From Anseranas semipalmata (lineage: Eukaryota > Chordata > Aves > Anseriformes > Anseranatidae): a DNA stretch of 64,000 nucleotides. A program made the translations under genes and the position numbers. The notes under the pieces are model-generated. The model did no database searches, was not told where the DNA came from, and saw nothing but the letters and a program-made list of their open reading frames with translations. Positions within the stretch are counted from its first letter, which is position 1, and each line of letters starts with the position of its first letter. Shown piece after piece: positions 50,201-60,958 of this stretch. The stretch is from assembly GCA_013399115.1 (NCBI GenBank), contig VXAA01006448.1:124001-188000 (forward strand), read 5' to 3'.

Positions 50201-52384
50201 TGGCTCTGCAGAAGATCTGAGGTGCCTCTGCAGAGTGTTCTCCCATTTCCTCAGAACCTGCTGGAATTAAGATACTACACTGAATATCCTTTACAGAGCA
50301 GACAAGCTCTGGTACCTGTGCCACTATGGCACCTGCTTCTCCATATATCCATCCCTACACCATGCACTCCATTTCAGAAAGGCTCCCAGAAGCAATGGGA
50401 AGCCATGACATTATGAGGTCAAATATGCTGCTTGGTAAGCAGAAGATCTCAAAGGTTGAGTAGGGCACTTTATCTCTGAGTAAGCATCTTTGCCCTCTGG
50501 CAGAAAGTTGACAGCCTGAAGTTTTACAGATAAAATACTTCTATCCACTCTATCCTGGCAAAGTTCAGGTGAGCACCTTCCCTCCTCACTTCTTTCAGAC
50601 AACTCGCAGTGGAAAGGAGACTAAAGCTGTGCCATGAAAGTGACAAATGCGCATTTATAGAACAGTGATGGGAGAAATACACACACAAAGGAAAGGCAGA
50701 AAGGACATGATGCTGTTGGAACAAGAACACAAAGATAAGCATGGAAATTACCATGTCGATAAATGCAGGAAAAATACCCTGCTACTAAACACACTACCAA
50801 ATCGACAGTAATCCCATTTGTCTGTCTTTCCCCAGCAGGATACCACTGCAAACTGCATGTCTGCTTTGCTGGCTTATACTTTCCTGCCAGCACTTGCTGG
50901 TTTGGCATGAGAGTTTCCTCTAAAATAATGAGGCTTAGGGGGAAAGCTCCGAGTGCACCTTTGAGTAACCCTGCAATCCACAGCTGTCTGGTGCTGCCAA
51001 GCCCACTACTGCCAAACCCCACGCAGGGGCTTTTCTAAGACAGTGTTATTGCGTCTGGCCTAAAGCTGCCACTATTACCGCCATTTAGACTAATTACTGC
51101 CATTTGGACTAATTACTGCCAATTTGTCCTTATGCAGACAAAGAAAAGAGAGTATTTACAATCCACAGCTTCAACTTCTCTCCTTCCAATAAGTTATTGA
51201 CCAGGCAGATGAGACCAGCTGAGGTGGTCTAGCAGCTCACTGCCACTGAAATAACTCTGTTCACAGCCATGTGCTCCCAGTGCTTCTCTGCACTGGATCC
51301 AGTGCTCATCTGACCTCAAATGAGGTGTTTTAATTCTTCAATCTAGCAGGAAACAATTTTTTTCTACCACATCAGCAAGTTGAATCAGCCCCCCAGGAGT
51401 CAGGTGAGCACCACTGCTAACACAAAAGAAAGCATGGGGACACAGAATAGAAGACGAGAGGGAATCAGAATTGTATTCTTGGGTGGCATCAAGCTGTTTG
51501 AGCAACTCCTCTGTTTTCTGAGTTAAGCTGTCTGAATGATCTTTTATTATTTTTACACATGCTTATTGCAAGGAACTCTCAATTTAATCCTATTTAAGCT
51601 GTATCAAATGACACTTCTCAAAATGAAACAGGAGCATCTGTAAAGACTTTTATATCAGTTCAGCTCAAAAAATTCAAATTTATATCCTAACTATGATAAA
51701 TATATATATAAATAAATGAATGTGCTTAAATAGCCAAAACTGGAGTACCCCCAGATAAAGGATAGAACAAGTGAAGAATCAGGTGCTTGGTCTTCTGTTT
51801 TTCTTCACTCTTTCAGTTTGTGTTATAATCAATAGGAAATCCAAAGTGTAGTGATTAAGCAAAAAGTTGGAAGCCTTCTACAGAGCAATCAAAGGATACA
51901 CAACTTCATACTGCTCCCAGTTTACCGTGTTCTTATTTATCTCTACTTTTTTTGTTTGTTTGTTTCTCCATATCATTTTTGAACCATGTAGTTTTGCTTC
52001 CATGTTTTCTATGATTTCCTTCTGTGGTTTTTTTTTTTGGTTGGTTGTTTTTTTTTGGTTGGTTGGTTTTGGTCTTTAAAGTGTCTCATTGCTCCTTATT
52101 AGGGTAGCTGTTTGCTGTGCTTTTATTATGCTCCCTTCCAATAACTGCAGATCTTCTGAATATCTTTATCCCTGAGGCTGTCTTCCCATGAAGTTTCTAA
52201 CAGTTTGCTACAGCATTTATTTTTTTAAATGAGATTTTTTGTCCTTACTTTGTATTTATTTTCTTGTAGGTAAATCCCAGAACACCTGCTCAGGCTTTCT
52301 TCTAGGATGATATTCAGTTTCTAGTTTCCAGACATTTTCCCGTTAGACAATGCATTAAAGGCATGATGTGGTGGCTTTTGACAA
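47278..52384. other. non-coding stretch, no gene seen
   Basis: AT-rich DNA with an A-run ending in N at 49233, a short tandem repeat at 51081-51122 (CCATTT-GACTAATTACTG units, about 20 bp) and T/G-rich GGTTGGTT runs at 52025-52075. Frames up to 133 codons have no domains. Confidence 0.45.
51081..51122. repeat. short tandem repeat, about 20-bp unit
   Basis: CCATTTAGACTAATTACTG is followed directly by CCATTTGGACTAATTACTG and then CCAATTT, with one substitution between the copies. A partial unit precedes it (ACTATTACCG). Confidence 0.85.
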
Positions 52385-52954
52385 ACTGACTACATTAGCC
52401 AGCAGTGTGCCCTTGCCGCAAAGACAACTAATGGTATTTTGGGTGCATTAGGAGGAGGGCTGCCATCAGGCTGAGGGAGGTGATCCTTCCCCTCTGTTCA
52501 GCACTGGTGAGGCCACACCTGGAGTATTGTGTCCAGTTCTGGGCTCCCCAGCACAAGAGACATGGGCACACAGGAGAGAGTCCAGTGAAGGGCCATGAGG
52601 ATGATGAAGGGACCGGAGCACCTCTCCTATGAGAAAAAGCTGAGAGAGCTGGGACTGTTCAGCCTGAAGAAGAGAAGGTTCAGGGCGGATCTTATCAATG
52701 TCTATAAATACCTGAAGGGATGACGCAAAGAAGATGGAGCCAGGCTCTTTTCAGTGGTGCCCAGTGCCAGGACAAGAGGCAACGGGCACAAACTGGAACA
52801 CAGGAAGTTCCCTCTGAACATCAGGAAACACTTTTTACTTCAAAAGCTATCCAGACATGGCCCTGGGCAACCTGCTTTAGGTGGCCCTGCTTGAACAGGG
52901 AGTTGGAACTGGTGACCTCCAGAAGTCCCTTCCAACCACAACCATTCTGTGAGA
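52385..52954 (+). mobile_element. CR1 LINE, older subfamily, plus strand
   Basis: Begins near CAGCAGTGTGCCCTTGCC (52400), equivalent to SQQCALAA in the CR1 reverse transcriptase, and passes through LGCIRR and [19 protein letters not shown]. It ends at CCTTCCAACCACAACCATTCTGTG (52954). It differs from the other three long copies in its 3' region (CAACGGGCACAAACTGGAACACAGG), which points to another CR1 subfamily. It is internally deleted and frameshifted. Confidence 0.9.
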
Positions 52955-54194
52955 GACTAAGCAGAAAAGGCAAGGTATAAACCCTCTCCTCTATTCTCAC
53001 AGGTTTATTGAAGCTGCCTCTTATTTAACTATAGTATTTTTGTTTCATTCACCTAATAACATTACTATGTTACCTAATGACCAGGTGTTACAGTAGCTGG
53101 TTGTTAAATAGATAGCACACAATTCTCTTTGGAAATTGCAAAAATCATTCTTAGGAGATGACCATTGAAATAAATCAAAATCAGATTAGTCTCTTCTACA
53201 CACTGAAGTGGCTTAAAGCTAGATATCCTCCCTACACAGTGGACCTCTGGGTTGGTACACCCAGTATTGTCCAGTTCCTCTCACTACACAATGCTTGCTT
53301 TAAGTGGAAGATGACTGTATCTACATTCAGGGGAAAAAAAAAAAAAAAAAAGTCTCAAGGAATTTATATCTAACTCCTGTGGAGAAAGAGTCAGCAGTCC
53401 TCAAGAAGCACAATCCACAAACACAGCTAAAGCTCCCATTTTTGCATTCCATATACAACTCTTGGGCCCTATGCCAAGGGCAACTTAGGTACACCCAAGT
53501 ATATGGCTGCTAATTTCACTTGGTATTAACATCAAAGTCAGTCCTGAAGTGTCTTTAGAAATGAAGACACATAAGATAGGCAACTTCTGACAGCTTTTCT
53601 GCAAAGATCAACTCTCCACCTTGCTATTGGCCACGCATCATGGGTTAATATCTCAACCATTTAATTCATTTTTTCATCATTAGCTCATGCAAATCATTGT
53701 TTCACCAAGGCTGAAAATGTGAACAGATTCCCAAAGCACTTAAAGATATTGGAGAGAATGAGACAACCCCAATAATGTCTACAATGATCAGAAATAAACA
53801 TGGGACTTGGGCCTTGCCAAACACTTCATTAATGAGGGCTGGAAAAAACGGCTCTCAGTGGATAAATTATCCAATAACAGGGTACTCCCTATCATAAAAG
53901 TGGACCTCAAATTTTCTTAGGGCTCAAGTGGGGACAGCAGGACCTGTTTCAACTTTGCCATTCCTGAGTTATTCTACATCGAAATGTACATGTGGCCTAC
54001 AAAGAGAACACACCCAAAACATCAATTCCTTCTGACCTACCACAGGCATCTTAACTTTCCATAACATCTCATCTTTCTCTTTCATGACCTCCTTCACCTT
54101 TTCTCTTTGTGGATTTTTTTTTTTTTAACATCTCTTGGAAAATGAAGATAAATATTTTATTTAGAGACATTTATTTAGAGACATGAGAGGCAGC
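52955..54194. other. non-coding stretch, no gene seen
   Basis: An A-run lies at 53333-53351. Short frames only. A minus-strand stretch ending at 53602 has an acceptor-like signal (CTTTGCAG) and an open frame of about 36 codons, but no donor that I trust. Confidence 0.4.
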
Positions 54195-54270
54195 AAGATA
54201 TCATTCATTCAGTCTTGTCTATGCCTCAGCATCCCCATCTGTGAAGTGAGAAAAACTTATTCACCTTCAT
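54195..54270 (+). repeat. possible MIR-like SINE fragment
   Basis: ATGCCTCAGCATCCCCATCTG followed by TGAAGTGAGAAAA resembles the GTGCCTCAGTTTCCTCATCTGTAAAATGGG part of MIR. The match is short and could be coincidence. Confidence 0.35.
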
Positions 54271-54634
54271 AAATTATACTGGACTTCTGGGGAAAAAAGT
54301 GGTTGAGACCCAAGTAGTGCTGAAACTCCGGCATGAAGCACAGTACACAGAACATTATTCCAAACAGTTATATTTAGAGCTTCAGATATAGAACTCAGCC
54401 TATCCTTATCTAAATGCAAAACACCCTGACTTTATTTTTTTTCCCAGATTCTCCAGAGAAGACCAAGATCTGCCTTATTGACAAACCAAAGCAAAAACAA
54501 AAACAAATTACTTTACAAAATGTATTTTTCTTCCTGTGGAATTAAACTGAATAAATAGAATCTTTGATTTTCCTTTTCTCCCAAGCTAAACTCCATGAAA
54601 AAGAAAACGTATTTGCAAAATACAAATAAAGTAC

Positions 54635-54721
54635 CTGAAGGGACACTAACACAGATCCTTTTCCCAAAACATAAATAGTTATATCTGACACAAGATGTCC
54701 TAGGGCATTTACAACCTTCAG
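54635..54721 (-). CDS. candidate exon 5 of a helical-repeat-like gene
   Basis: On the minus strand an acceptor with a strong pyrimidine tract (TTTCATTCTTTTCTTGTGAG) precedes 87 open bases (29 codons, phase 0 to 0). A donor CAG|GTACTT follows. The peptide starts LKVVNALGHLVSD and ends GSVLVSLQ, alternating hydrophobic residues like an amphipathic helix pair. It joins in phase to candidate exon 4 (56190-56242). The intron between them is about 1.5 kb and contains an older CR1 piece, as introns commonly do. I did not find the next exon downstream. Splice sites and frame are seen; the gene is inferred, and short exons like this can arise by chance. Confidence 0.35.
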
Positions 54722-55129
54722 CTCACAAGAAAAGAATGAAATAGTCTTAGCATCCTTCACCTTTCCAGAAAATCTGGTCCTTGCTGCTAACAAAGAAACA
54801 GCTTGTTTTTAAAACAGTAGTTTCTATCTTGCGTTGTGCAACCTCACAGGTCTTTAGCACTGAGTCTACTCCTGTAAATTAAATAATTTCCCAAATGGTC
54901 TCCCTTGGTAAGATCCCCAAACCTAAAAAGCAGGCTTTGTGCCTAAAAAGTGTTCTGCAACACCTTAAAAATAATAACAACAGAATTTGCCTATTGTTCA
55001 CACAGTAATGAAAATACTACGTACATTTAGTTTTAAATATTCTGCAGCAGTTTCAGTTACCCAAATTAGGATCAACATCTTTCCCTCCTACGCTAGTCCA
55101 ATAAAGGATACCAGTGAATAAGTTCAACA
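54722..55129. other. putative intron sequence
   Basis: AT-rich, no repeat recognised. If the minus-strand gene model is right, this is the 3' part of its fourth visible intron. Confidence 0.3.
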
Positions 55130-55225
55130 TCACTTAGTCAGACCAATGATCCACCTAGCCTAGTGTCCTGTTTGCAAAAGCGGCCATAAACTGATGCCTA
55201 GGGAAAAGTAAGAATAAGTCATCAT
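55130..55225. repeat. ancient amniote interspersed repeat
   Basis: The words AGTCAGACCAATGATCCACC, TAGCCTAGTGTCCTGT and GCGGCCATAAACTGATGCC match the order of a widespread reptile and bird repeat (GGGTCAGACCAATGGTCCATC, TAGCCCAGTATCCTGT, GTGGCCAATGCCAGATGCC), probably the 3' end of an old LINE. The match is by memory; the family was not confirmed. Confidence 0.6.
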
Positions 55226-55324
55226 GTTATATGTACATAAACACACAAAAGTTATCACCCTCCAGCTGATAGTCTCTCATTTCCCAACTATTTATCAAGG
55301 TAACCCAGACAACGTAGCCAGGCT

Positions 55325-55598
55325 TGACAGTGGTAACCAGTGGAAGGATAAGAGACAACAGGCATAAGCTGAAACATGGGAAACTCAGAATATAGAGAAG
55401 CACTTTTTCACGAGGACAGTCTAGCATTGGTGCAGGATGCCCAGAAAGGCTGTGCAGGCTATGTCCTTGGAGGCTTTCAAGAGCAGACTGAATAAAGCCC
55501 TGAGTAAACCGGTTTGAGCTAGGTGACCCTGCTTTGAGCAGGAGATTGGACTAGAGACATCTTGAGGCCACTTCCAATCTTAACTATCCTATGATATT
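55325..55598 (+). mobile_element. CR1 LINE 3' end, old copy, plus strand
   Basis: A short, diverged CR1 3' piece: TGGTAACCAGTG, GACAACAGGCATAAGCTGAA, CCCTGCTTTGAGCAGGAGATTGGACTAG, then CACTTCCAATCTTAACTATCC and a tail ending near 55598. The order is that of the older CR1 subfamily seen at 52385-52954. No reading frame survives. Confidence 0.85.
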
Positions 55599-56189
55599 AT
55601 TTTTTCAACTGAAGATGTCTTCCATCTGCTCCACATGACTGAGCTGAACGTACTGTCTGAACTGTTTGTGCAAATGAGCCTGGTGTGCTGTAACATTTAG
55701 CATTTTAACAGTGAGACCAAACATCTCCCATCATCCCGCAGAGGAAGGTGGCGATCCACCTCCATAGTATTAAATCACATTTGCTTCTTTCTAGGAGGCC
55801 AATAACGATACATGATCTGGACAACTGAGACTCAAGAGACTGCAAGGCACCTCTGGATAATCAAACCTATGTTTTTTGTTGTTGTTGTTTTTTAATTCAT
55901 CAGGTTTTTAAGTATCACTCATTTCCCTCTTATTAAGCCCAGCAACCAGTGCCTAAATCATTAGGTTTTGGTATGGCATCAAGCCACAGTCTCTGGTTAT
56001 GCTTTTATCCATGGCATTAGTGACTGCGTTAGGACTTCGCACTTTTTCCCCATGGAATTCCAAACCATAAATCACCCCTGTATCTTTCTTTTTGATAAAG
56101 TAAACAGGTTGGGCTTGTGAAAGGTTTCTTCCTTTATAGGGAGGGATTTTTTCCAGCAATAAGCTAACATTTATAGTTTACTTCTTTAC
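55599..56189. other. non-coding or intronic stretch
   Basis: A GTT-repeat and T-run occur near 55877-55893. A 68-codon minus-strand frame at 55953-56159 (contains YKGRNLSQAQPVYF) lies just downstream of candidate exon 4 but has no compatible splice sites, so it is not included in the gene model. Confidence 0.35.
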
Positions 56190-56242
56190 CCCAACTTGGT
56201 CATGTTCTATAACAGATGTTAATATTTGGACTAAGGGCTGTA
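56190..56242 (-). CDS. candidate exon 4 of a helical-repeat-like gene
   Basis: A 53-base open segment on the minus strand, preceded by a long pyrimidine tract (CTTTCTCCAACTTTTTCCTTCC, then CAAATATCAGAG) and followed by GGG|GTAAAG. Using the second of two adjacent AGs, it begins with two bases that complete the split codon from exon 3 and encodes QPLVQILTSVIEHDQVG, ending in phase 0. The first AG would give another phase, which would break the model. The peptide fits one helix of a HEAT- or ARM-type repeat. It is supported only by signals and frame. Confidence 0.33.
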
Positions 56243-58440
56243 CTCTGATATTTGGGGAAGGAAAAAGTTGGAGAAAGACTGTTTTCCAGGATACAGCCTT
56301 CACTCTAAGTATGGCTTTCATTCCTTTACCCTGTACATGTAACTGCGTTGTTCGATGGGGCCTTTTGGAAAAAAAGGCAGCTAAATGCAAGAAGCCTGTA
56401 AGTTCTGTTCTCAACATTATTTATCCTTCGGGAATCTCATCTCATTTGTAGATTCCTTCAGCAACGTTAACTGCATTTACTTTCACATTGTTGAAGATGT
56501 TGAATGGTGACAGGCCCCATACTAGTCCTCGGAGAAAAACAGCAAGAACTCCTACTCAAAATTTACTCCTTGATTACTACTTTCTGTGATTTCTGCTTAA
56601 TGAGTTGTAACAACATGACTGGCAGTGGTGAGCAACCAGTGAATCTAACTTTAGCTACACACAAACAACAACTGCAACCCTGTCTAAAAATGCTTAAAAT
56701 CACCTCTTTCAATTTGTTAGAGGCTGTAACAATTAAAGAAGCAGTAGAGATCTGAGAAGAGCAAGATGGGAAACTGTTAAATGAGCCCTGGGAAAGTAGC
56801 TTGCCTTTTTTCTTAAGCATTTCATTTCACTCACCGTAAGAGAAATAGTTTAAAAACTACTTTGAGATCTGCTGTGGGAGTAACATGACAATTCCTCTTG
56901 CACAGTGATAATTCAGTAGGAATAACAGAATCTGTGTCACATTTGCTTTTCCTCCACAAATACCATGTCCACCAGCTCATGAAGACAATTGTGTTAGAAA
57001 AACATTTGGTGGGGTGGGTGGGGGTAGGGTTCTTAGTCTATACTGAGGATTCCTGCTAATTACAGGCAATTATCTGTAGATTTCTGACCTGTGCATCATT
57101 CTTTTACCTCTTACAGATGAGTCTTTGACAAATTCTTCCATTCACATTTAATAAAAAATGTTACACATCAACCTTTAATTAAAACTAGCAACACAAGAGA
57201 AACTTGCAGCAGCCACATATCTGTAGGTGTTCATGGGCATTAGCTTTTCTTTTTCACGTCAAGAAAAAGAAAAAAAACTCCTTCTGTTGCACCATAAGAA
57301 GCCTGATTAGAAGAATAATGCTTCAGGCAAACCCTAGAGGTGGAAGCAACTTGAAAGAAACACAGTGCTGAAAAACTAAGTTGATGCAATATTAAACAAG
57401 TGAAATCATGGAAGTAGAAAAAAAAGAATCTTGAAGAGCCAGATTCTGAATTCCTTTACATTGATTTGACACTAACCTAATTCTGCTAATTACTGCAGAA
57501 TTGCTAGTTATAGCAATTATACCACTCACTCCTATGAATGTAAGATACAGAGCCAGGCCCACAATTCTGTATCTATCACAGAAAGCTGACTACATGAGCT
57601 TGATTCTGCCGCTGCCCTAGCAGACGCTGAAGCATTACTGACCTTGACACATCCACCGCAACCTCCAAGTATCTTGCCATGACCCACTTCCCCTGGTTAG
57701 TGGTGAGGAAGGGTGGGGAAGGTCATGGGGACCTGTATACACACAAACAGAGCAACTTTTCTGCATCAGAAATGGACCTCCTGTATCATTGGAGCAATGA
57801 CCGTGCTTCACTGATTAAACCACACAAAAGAGCTGGCTCCTCCCTAGGGATTTGTCTCATTCTGTCCAAACCTTTCAAATGCATTACTTTTGGGCTGAGA
57901 TACTACCTGAGATATCATAGGCTGGATACATACGCACACAAACACACAAGCTTTCAACAATGAAAAAGAAAGGATTTCCAATGAAATGCTCATCCAGCCT
58001 TAATCGAAACATCGCAGTTCTTTAACACTGCTGTTATTTCCTTAGACAGAGCAGCTAGCTGCACATTTTTTAGTCACACTCCACCTTTCACCTGTTACCG
58101 TGAGGCACGTTCACTTTGTCAAGTGTCATATCAAAGAATTTTTGAAGGTCTTCATTGAAAACCAGCAGGATCAACTGCCTTGAGAAACCAGCACGGCCAG
58201 AAGCATGCAGTGACACTGTTATCAGTATTATTGCAGTCTGGGGCCTCAGTCATCCCCTACCCCACCTCTCAGCCTGCAGTGTCCTTCACTGCTTGTGGTA
58301 AAGGTCATCTCTCCCTGTAACAAAGGACAGGAATTGACTGATTACAGTCCCTGACAGGTCCCAAATTCATTTTAAGAATGCAATTTGGATTTTTTTTTTT
58401 TTTTTTCAACTTGGTATTTGCAGGAAGACGCCAAATTGCA
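56243..58440. other. non-coding or intronic stretch
   Basis: No exon was recognised on either strand except open frames of 83-94 codons without features. The palindromic repeat at 57435-57562 lies here. A short G-rich patch (GGTGGGGTGGGTGGGGGTAGGG) is at 57009-57030. Confidence 0.35.
57435..57562. repeat. degenerate palindromic amniote repeat
   Basis: The left arm begins GAGCCAGATTCTGAATTCC and the right arm ends ATACAGAGCCAGGCCCA, with small inverted words between (AATTCTGC and GCAGAATT at 57479-57502). The framework resembles the old palindromic repeats with GAGCCAGATTCTGATCTCC type arms common in turtles, crocodiles and birds. Very diverged. Confidence 0.4.
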
Positions 58441-58550
58441 AAGAGGTACGGGCTTGCCTTTAAATACCCAGGGCTTTCCATCAGCTCGGTACTTCAAGTT
58501 TTGCTCCAAACTTTTGTGCTCAACACGGCATTTAGGTAACCACACTGAAG
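58441..58550 (+). promoter_or_regulatory. possible promoter and 5' UTR of the mucin-like gene
   Basis: A TTTAAATA sequence at 58459-58466 lies about 85-90 bp before the start codon at 58551, a plausible TATA-type box with a short 5' untranslated leader. An alternative is that the leader is spliced, since CATTTAG at about 58535 resembles an acceptor. In that case the promoter would lie further upstream. Confidence 0.3.
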
Positions 58551-58608
58551 ATGACAATCCTTTCAGCACTGCTGGCTCTGATTCTGGTTGACCTGCTAAA
58601 GGCACAAG
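58551..58608 (+). CDS. exon 1: signal peptide of a mucin-like protein
   Basis: The ATG at 58551 opens a 58-base coding segment ending CAA G|GTGAGT, a consensus donor, in phase 1. It encodes MTILSALLALILVDLLKAQ, a textbook signal peptide: a short N-region, a hydrophobic core rich in L and A, and a cleavage site near KAQ-G. It is followed by a 209-bp intron (58609-58817) with a good acceptor. A signal peptide split from the mature protein by a phase-1 intron is typical of secreted and cell-surface proteins. I do not recognise the gene; small leucine-rich proteoglycans and leukocyte sialomucins were considered. Confidence 0.6.
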
Positions 58609-58817
58609 GTGAGTCAAACATTGGCAAATTAATCTTTGTAAATTTGAAATGAGATTCACATTCCAGAGTGGATTTATTCCCAGATTTATTTCCCTCCCCC
58701 AACTCCTGCCTGGGATATCTGATCCAGAAAAGCAACTATGTACATGTTTAGATAACCCTAGAAGTAACCTGGCTTTTCACAATCCTCCTCATCCATGTAA
58801 ATTCCTTTTATTTGTAG

Positions 58818-59069
58818 GTACCCCTGTCACCCCTGTGCTTGGGGAAACGAGCAGAGATCCCAGCGTGCAGCCAAGCACTGAGCTTCCCCTGGATTACAGC
58901 AGAGACCCATACAAGGAGGAAGGGATGGAGCAAATTGGGAACACTGGAGTGCAAGAAGGCGAACAGGCCACTTGGGAGATGAGTGGAGAGCCCAGCACTG
59001 AATCTACCCTTAAGCCAAGCGTGGAGCCAAGCAACAAACCAACCCAGGAGTCAACCACTGAAACATCCA
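58818..59069 (+). CDS. exon 2: Ser/Thr/Pro-rich mucin-like segment
   Basis: A 252-base exon with phase 1 at both ends, between TTTATTTGTAG and A|GTAAGA. It encodes about 84 residues of the mature N-terminus, rich in S, T, P and E, with repeated words such as PSTE, EPSTES and PSVEPSN. It has no cysteine and no hydrophobic stretch, so it is probably extended and O-glycosylated. LDYSRDPYKEEG places two tyrosines near acidic residues, a possible sulfation site. Exons with phase 1-1 are the kind added or skipped in surface mucins. If the donor is not used, the frame runs on for 29 more codons, through a fairly hydrophobic stretch, to a stop at 59156. The downstream exons were not found, so the protein type (secreted or membrane) is open. 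Confidence 0.5.
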
Positions 59070-60762
59070 GTAAGACGCATTTTGTCTTTGATTGTCCTCA
59101 TGTTATTGTTATCTCACTTATTTTTGTTACTCCAGAGCTTCTACCTTTCCTGCACTAACGGGAAGACAAAAAAAAAAAAAAAAACCACAACAGTGCTTTT
59201 CCTTGTAGTCTCTTTCTGAAAGGGTCTCTAGCATGCCAGAGATCTAGCACCTTCTGCTTTTCTTCTTCCAAAACATGAATAAATTGCTAGCAATGGAAGA
59301 GGAAGGTTAGCATCCTTAAGACAATTTTTGTTATTATGTATGAGTGCACTTTACAGCTGTATGTAAAGTAAGGAGGTCTCACCTCCCCTCTTCATGAAAG
59401 AGATTGCTCTTGTGGATTAAGTCAATATTGGCTTAAAACATGCATTTTTAACATAGAAAAAAATATATGGTGGAGTTTCGTTGTTACAAAGGCCTGTGGT
59501 CTGCTTGAGTGAGATCTCACTCTGCTGAACCTCAGCTCTATAAAGATGGGCCAAACTATCCCCTACAGAAGAAAAACCTGAAGAATCAGAAATTCAGTGA
59601 CTGCAAACAAGCTCAGGTTCTGTCATATCATCCACCCATACAGAGCTCTCACCCACAAGGAGGGTGCACAATATGTCACCCAAAGATCTTATCTTAAAGA
59701 GCATTATATCTGAAGACTCTACACTTTGTCCCTCCGAGCTACTGGTAACTTCTCCAGAGCTCACATCAGGGCACAGAACATGGAAGGGGGCACTCCAAAG
59801 AACTACTTTTCCCCCACTCTTCCTAATTTCTGCTGTATTTTTACTTTGGCTCCCGAGATGATCTGGCACTGACTTAACCTTGCATATTCCTTTACTCTTG
59901 TTCACATCAGCTGCCTCATCTTTTGAATGGGTTTTCTCTTGAAAACACTTTCTTGGAAGTGCTTTTGCTTTGTTTCTCCCACTTATTTCAACAACATTTT
60001 GGACGACATCTGTGTTAGGAAAATTGGATGTTATAAAAATCAAGTCCAGTGTGGTTTCAGAAAATAGAGCAACCCCTGAAATCAGTCAGCTCTACTACCA
60101 CAATCATAACAAGGAAGTACCAGGGTAGAATTTCCTGATTTCTCTGTAAACCATCACTTTCCCTACCATTACCAACAGTACAGTGTTGAGACCTCACACT
60201 AAATGAATGTGAGGAACCTCAGGTAAAAAATAGTATCAAGCACTCACGCTTCATAGTACTATCAAATACCACTTGCTCCTCTAGACCCTGGATTTCGGTA
60301 CCTATGCTACAGTGTAAACTGCTGTGCCCTGTATCCCTGTTTTCTCATCACCATCGTGAACTGCTTCATCATGCACTCAGCCTCATTAATGAATAAAGGG
60401 ACTCGGCTTCATTATCAGATGTTAATCCTTTTTTTTTTTTTTTAATTTTTTATTTATAAAAATATAGAGCTATGTCTTATGTAAGACATAAGTAAGGATC
60501 TTTTAAATGAACAGAAGGATCGTCTGAACAATGAAGTCTTGAGGAAGGTTTAGTTTGTTTGTTCTTTAGTAAACACAGTAGTTTATGTAGGAACAATCTC
60601 AACTTCCATGGTGTCCATAATAAACAATTTGCAAAGCCCTAAAGCCACAGTTCTAAGCTGTTCTGTCATGCAGTGGAGTAGTTTTACATTGACCATCTTT
60701 GTTTTTACTCTAGAATAATCTGCAACATTAAATCCTGATGGAAAAGCAACAGCCACGCTTAC
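59070..60762. other. non-coding stretch between the two gene models
   Basis: No further exon of the plus-strand gene was convincing. A segment after CTCCTCTAG (60286) is open for about 45 codons in the expected phase and is cysteine-rich, but it lacks a donor. The 149-codon minus-strand frame at 59594-60043 has no domain and no compatible splice sites. T-run at 60430-60443. Confidence 0.35.
60471..60490. repeat. short palindrome
   Basis: TATGTCTTA and TAAGACATA are exact reverse complements around a 2-base centre. It may be a minor hairpin or chance. Confidence 0.8.
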
Positions 60763-60958
60763 CTGCAGAGTTGACATCATCACTGAAGAACACACGCAGT
60801 GCCTGCAGCAAGGTGGACGTCAGGGCAGAACTCTCTGCAGTTCGTAAAACTACAGCTTGTAGGAAAATAGCATCCATGGCCTTCAGTCCACGAACCCTGT
60901 CTAATTCTTGCTTACTTTTAACAGTTTCATTAGATCGCAGTTGACCTGTGCTGTTTTG
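60763..60958 (-). CDS. candidate exon 3 of a helical-repeat-like gene
   Basis: The best-supported exon of the minus-strand model. It is 196 bases: 65 codons plus one base, phase 0 to 1. It ends at CTCTGCAG|GTAAGC, a near-perfect donor, and is preceded by an acceptor-like AT- and T-rich tract ending GCAAG. The first 20 or so residues are hydrophilic (QNSTGQLRSNE at the start). The rest contains VRGLKAMDAIFLQAVVL and ALTSTLLQALRVFFSDDVN, two amphipathic helices as in HEAT or ARM repeats. The spacing of hydrophobic residues is loosely like the N-terminal part of BEACH-family proteins such as WDFY3, but I could not establish this. The acceptor is the weak point. Confidence 0.45.

Noticed and set aside
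53510..53602. Possible next exon of the minus-strand gene after a CTTTGCAG acceptor
   Set aside because: The frame is open in the right phase but no convincing donor follows, and the peptide does not continue the helix pattern.
56178..56417. 79-codon minus-strand frame as a gene or retroviral fragment
   Set aside because: No retroviral motif is present. Only the part at 56190-56242 is kept, as a candidate exon.
59070..59158. Read-through of mucin-like exon 2 as a membrane segment ending at a stop
   Set aside because: The hydrophobic residues come from T-rich sequence directly after a good GTAAGA donor. More likely intron, though an unspliced short isoform cannot be excluded.
60763..60958. 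Naming the minus-strand gene WDFY3 or WDFY4
   Set aside because: Hydrophobic spacing is only loosely similar to the N-terminal region of these proteins and needs gaps. No motif specific to the family is visible.
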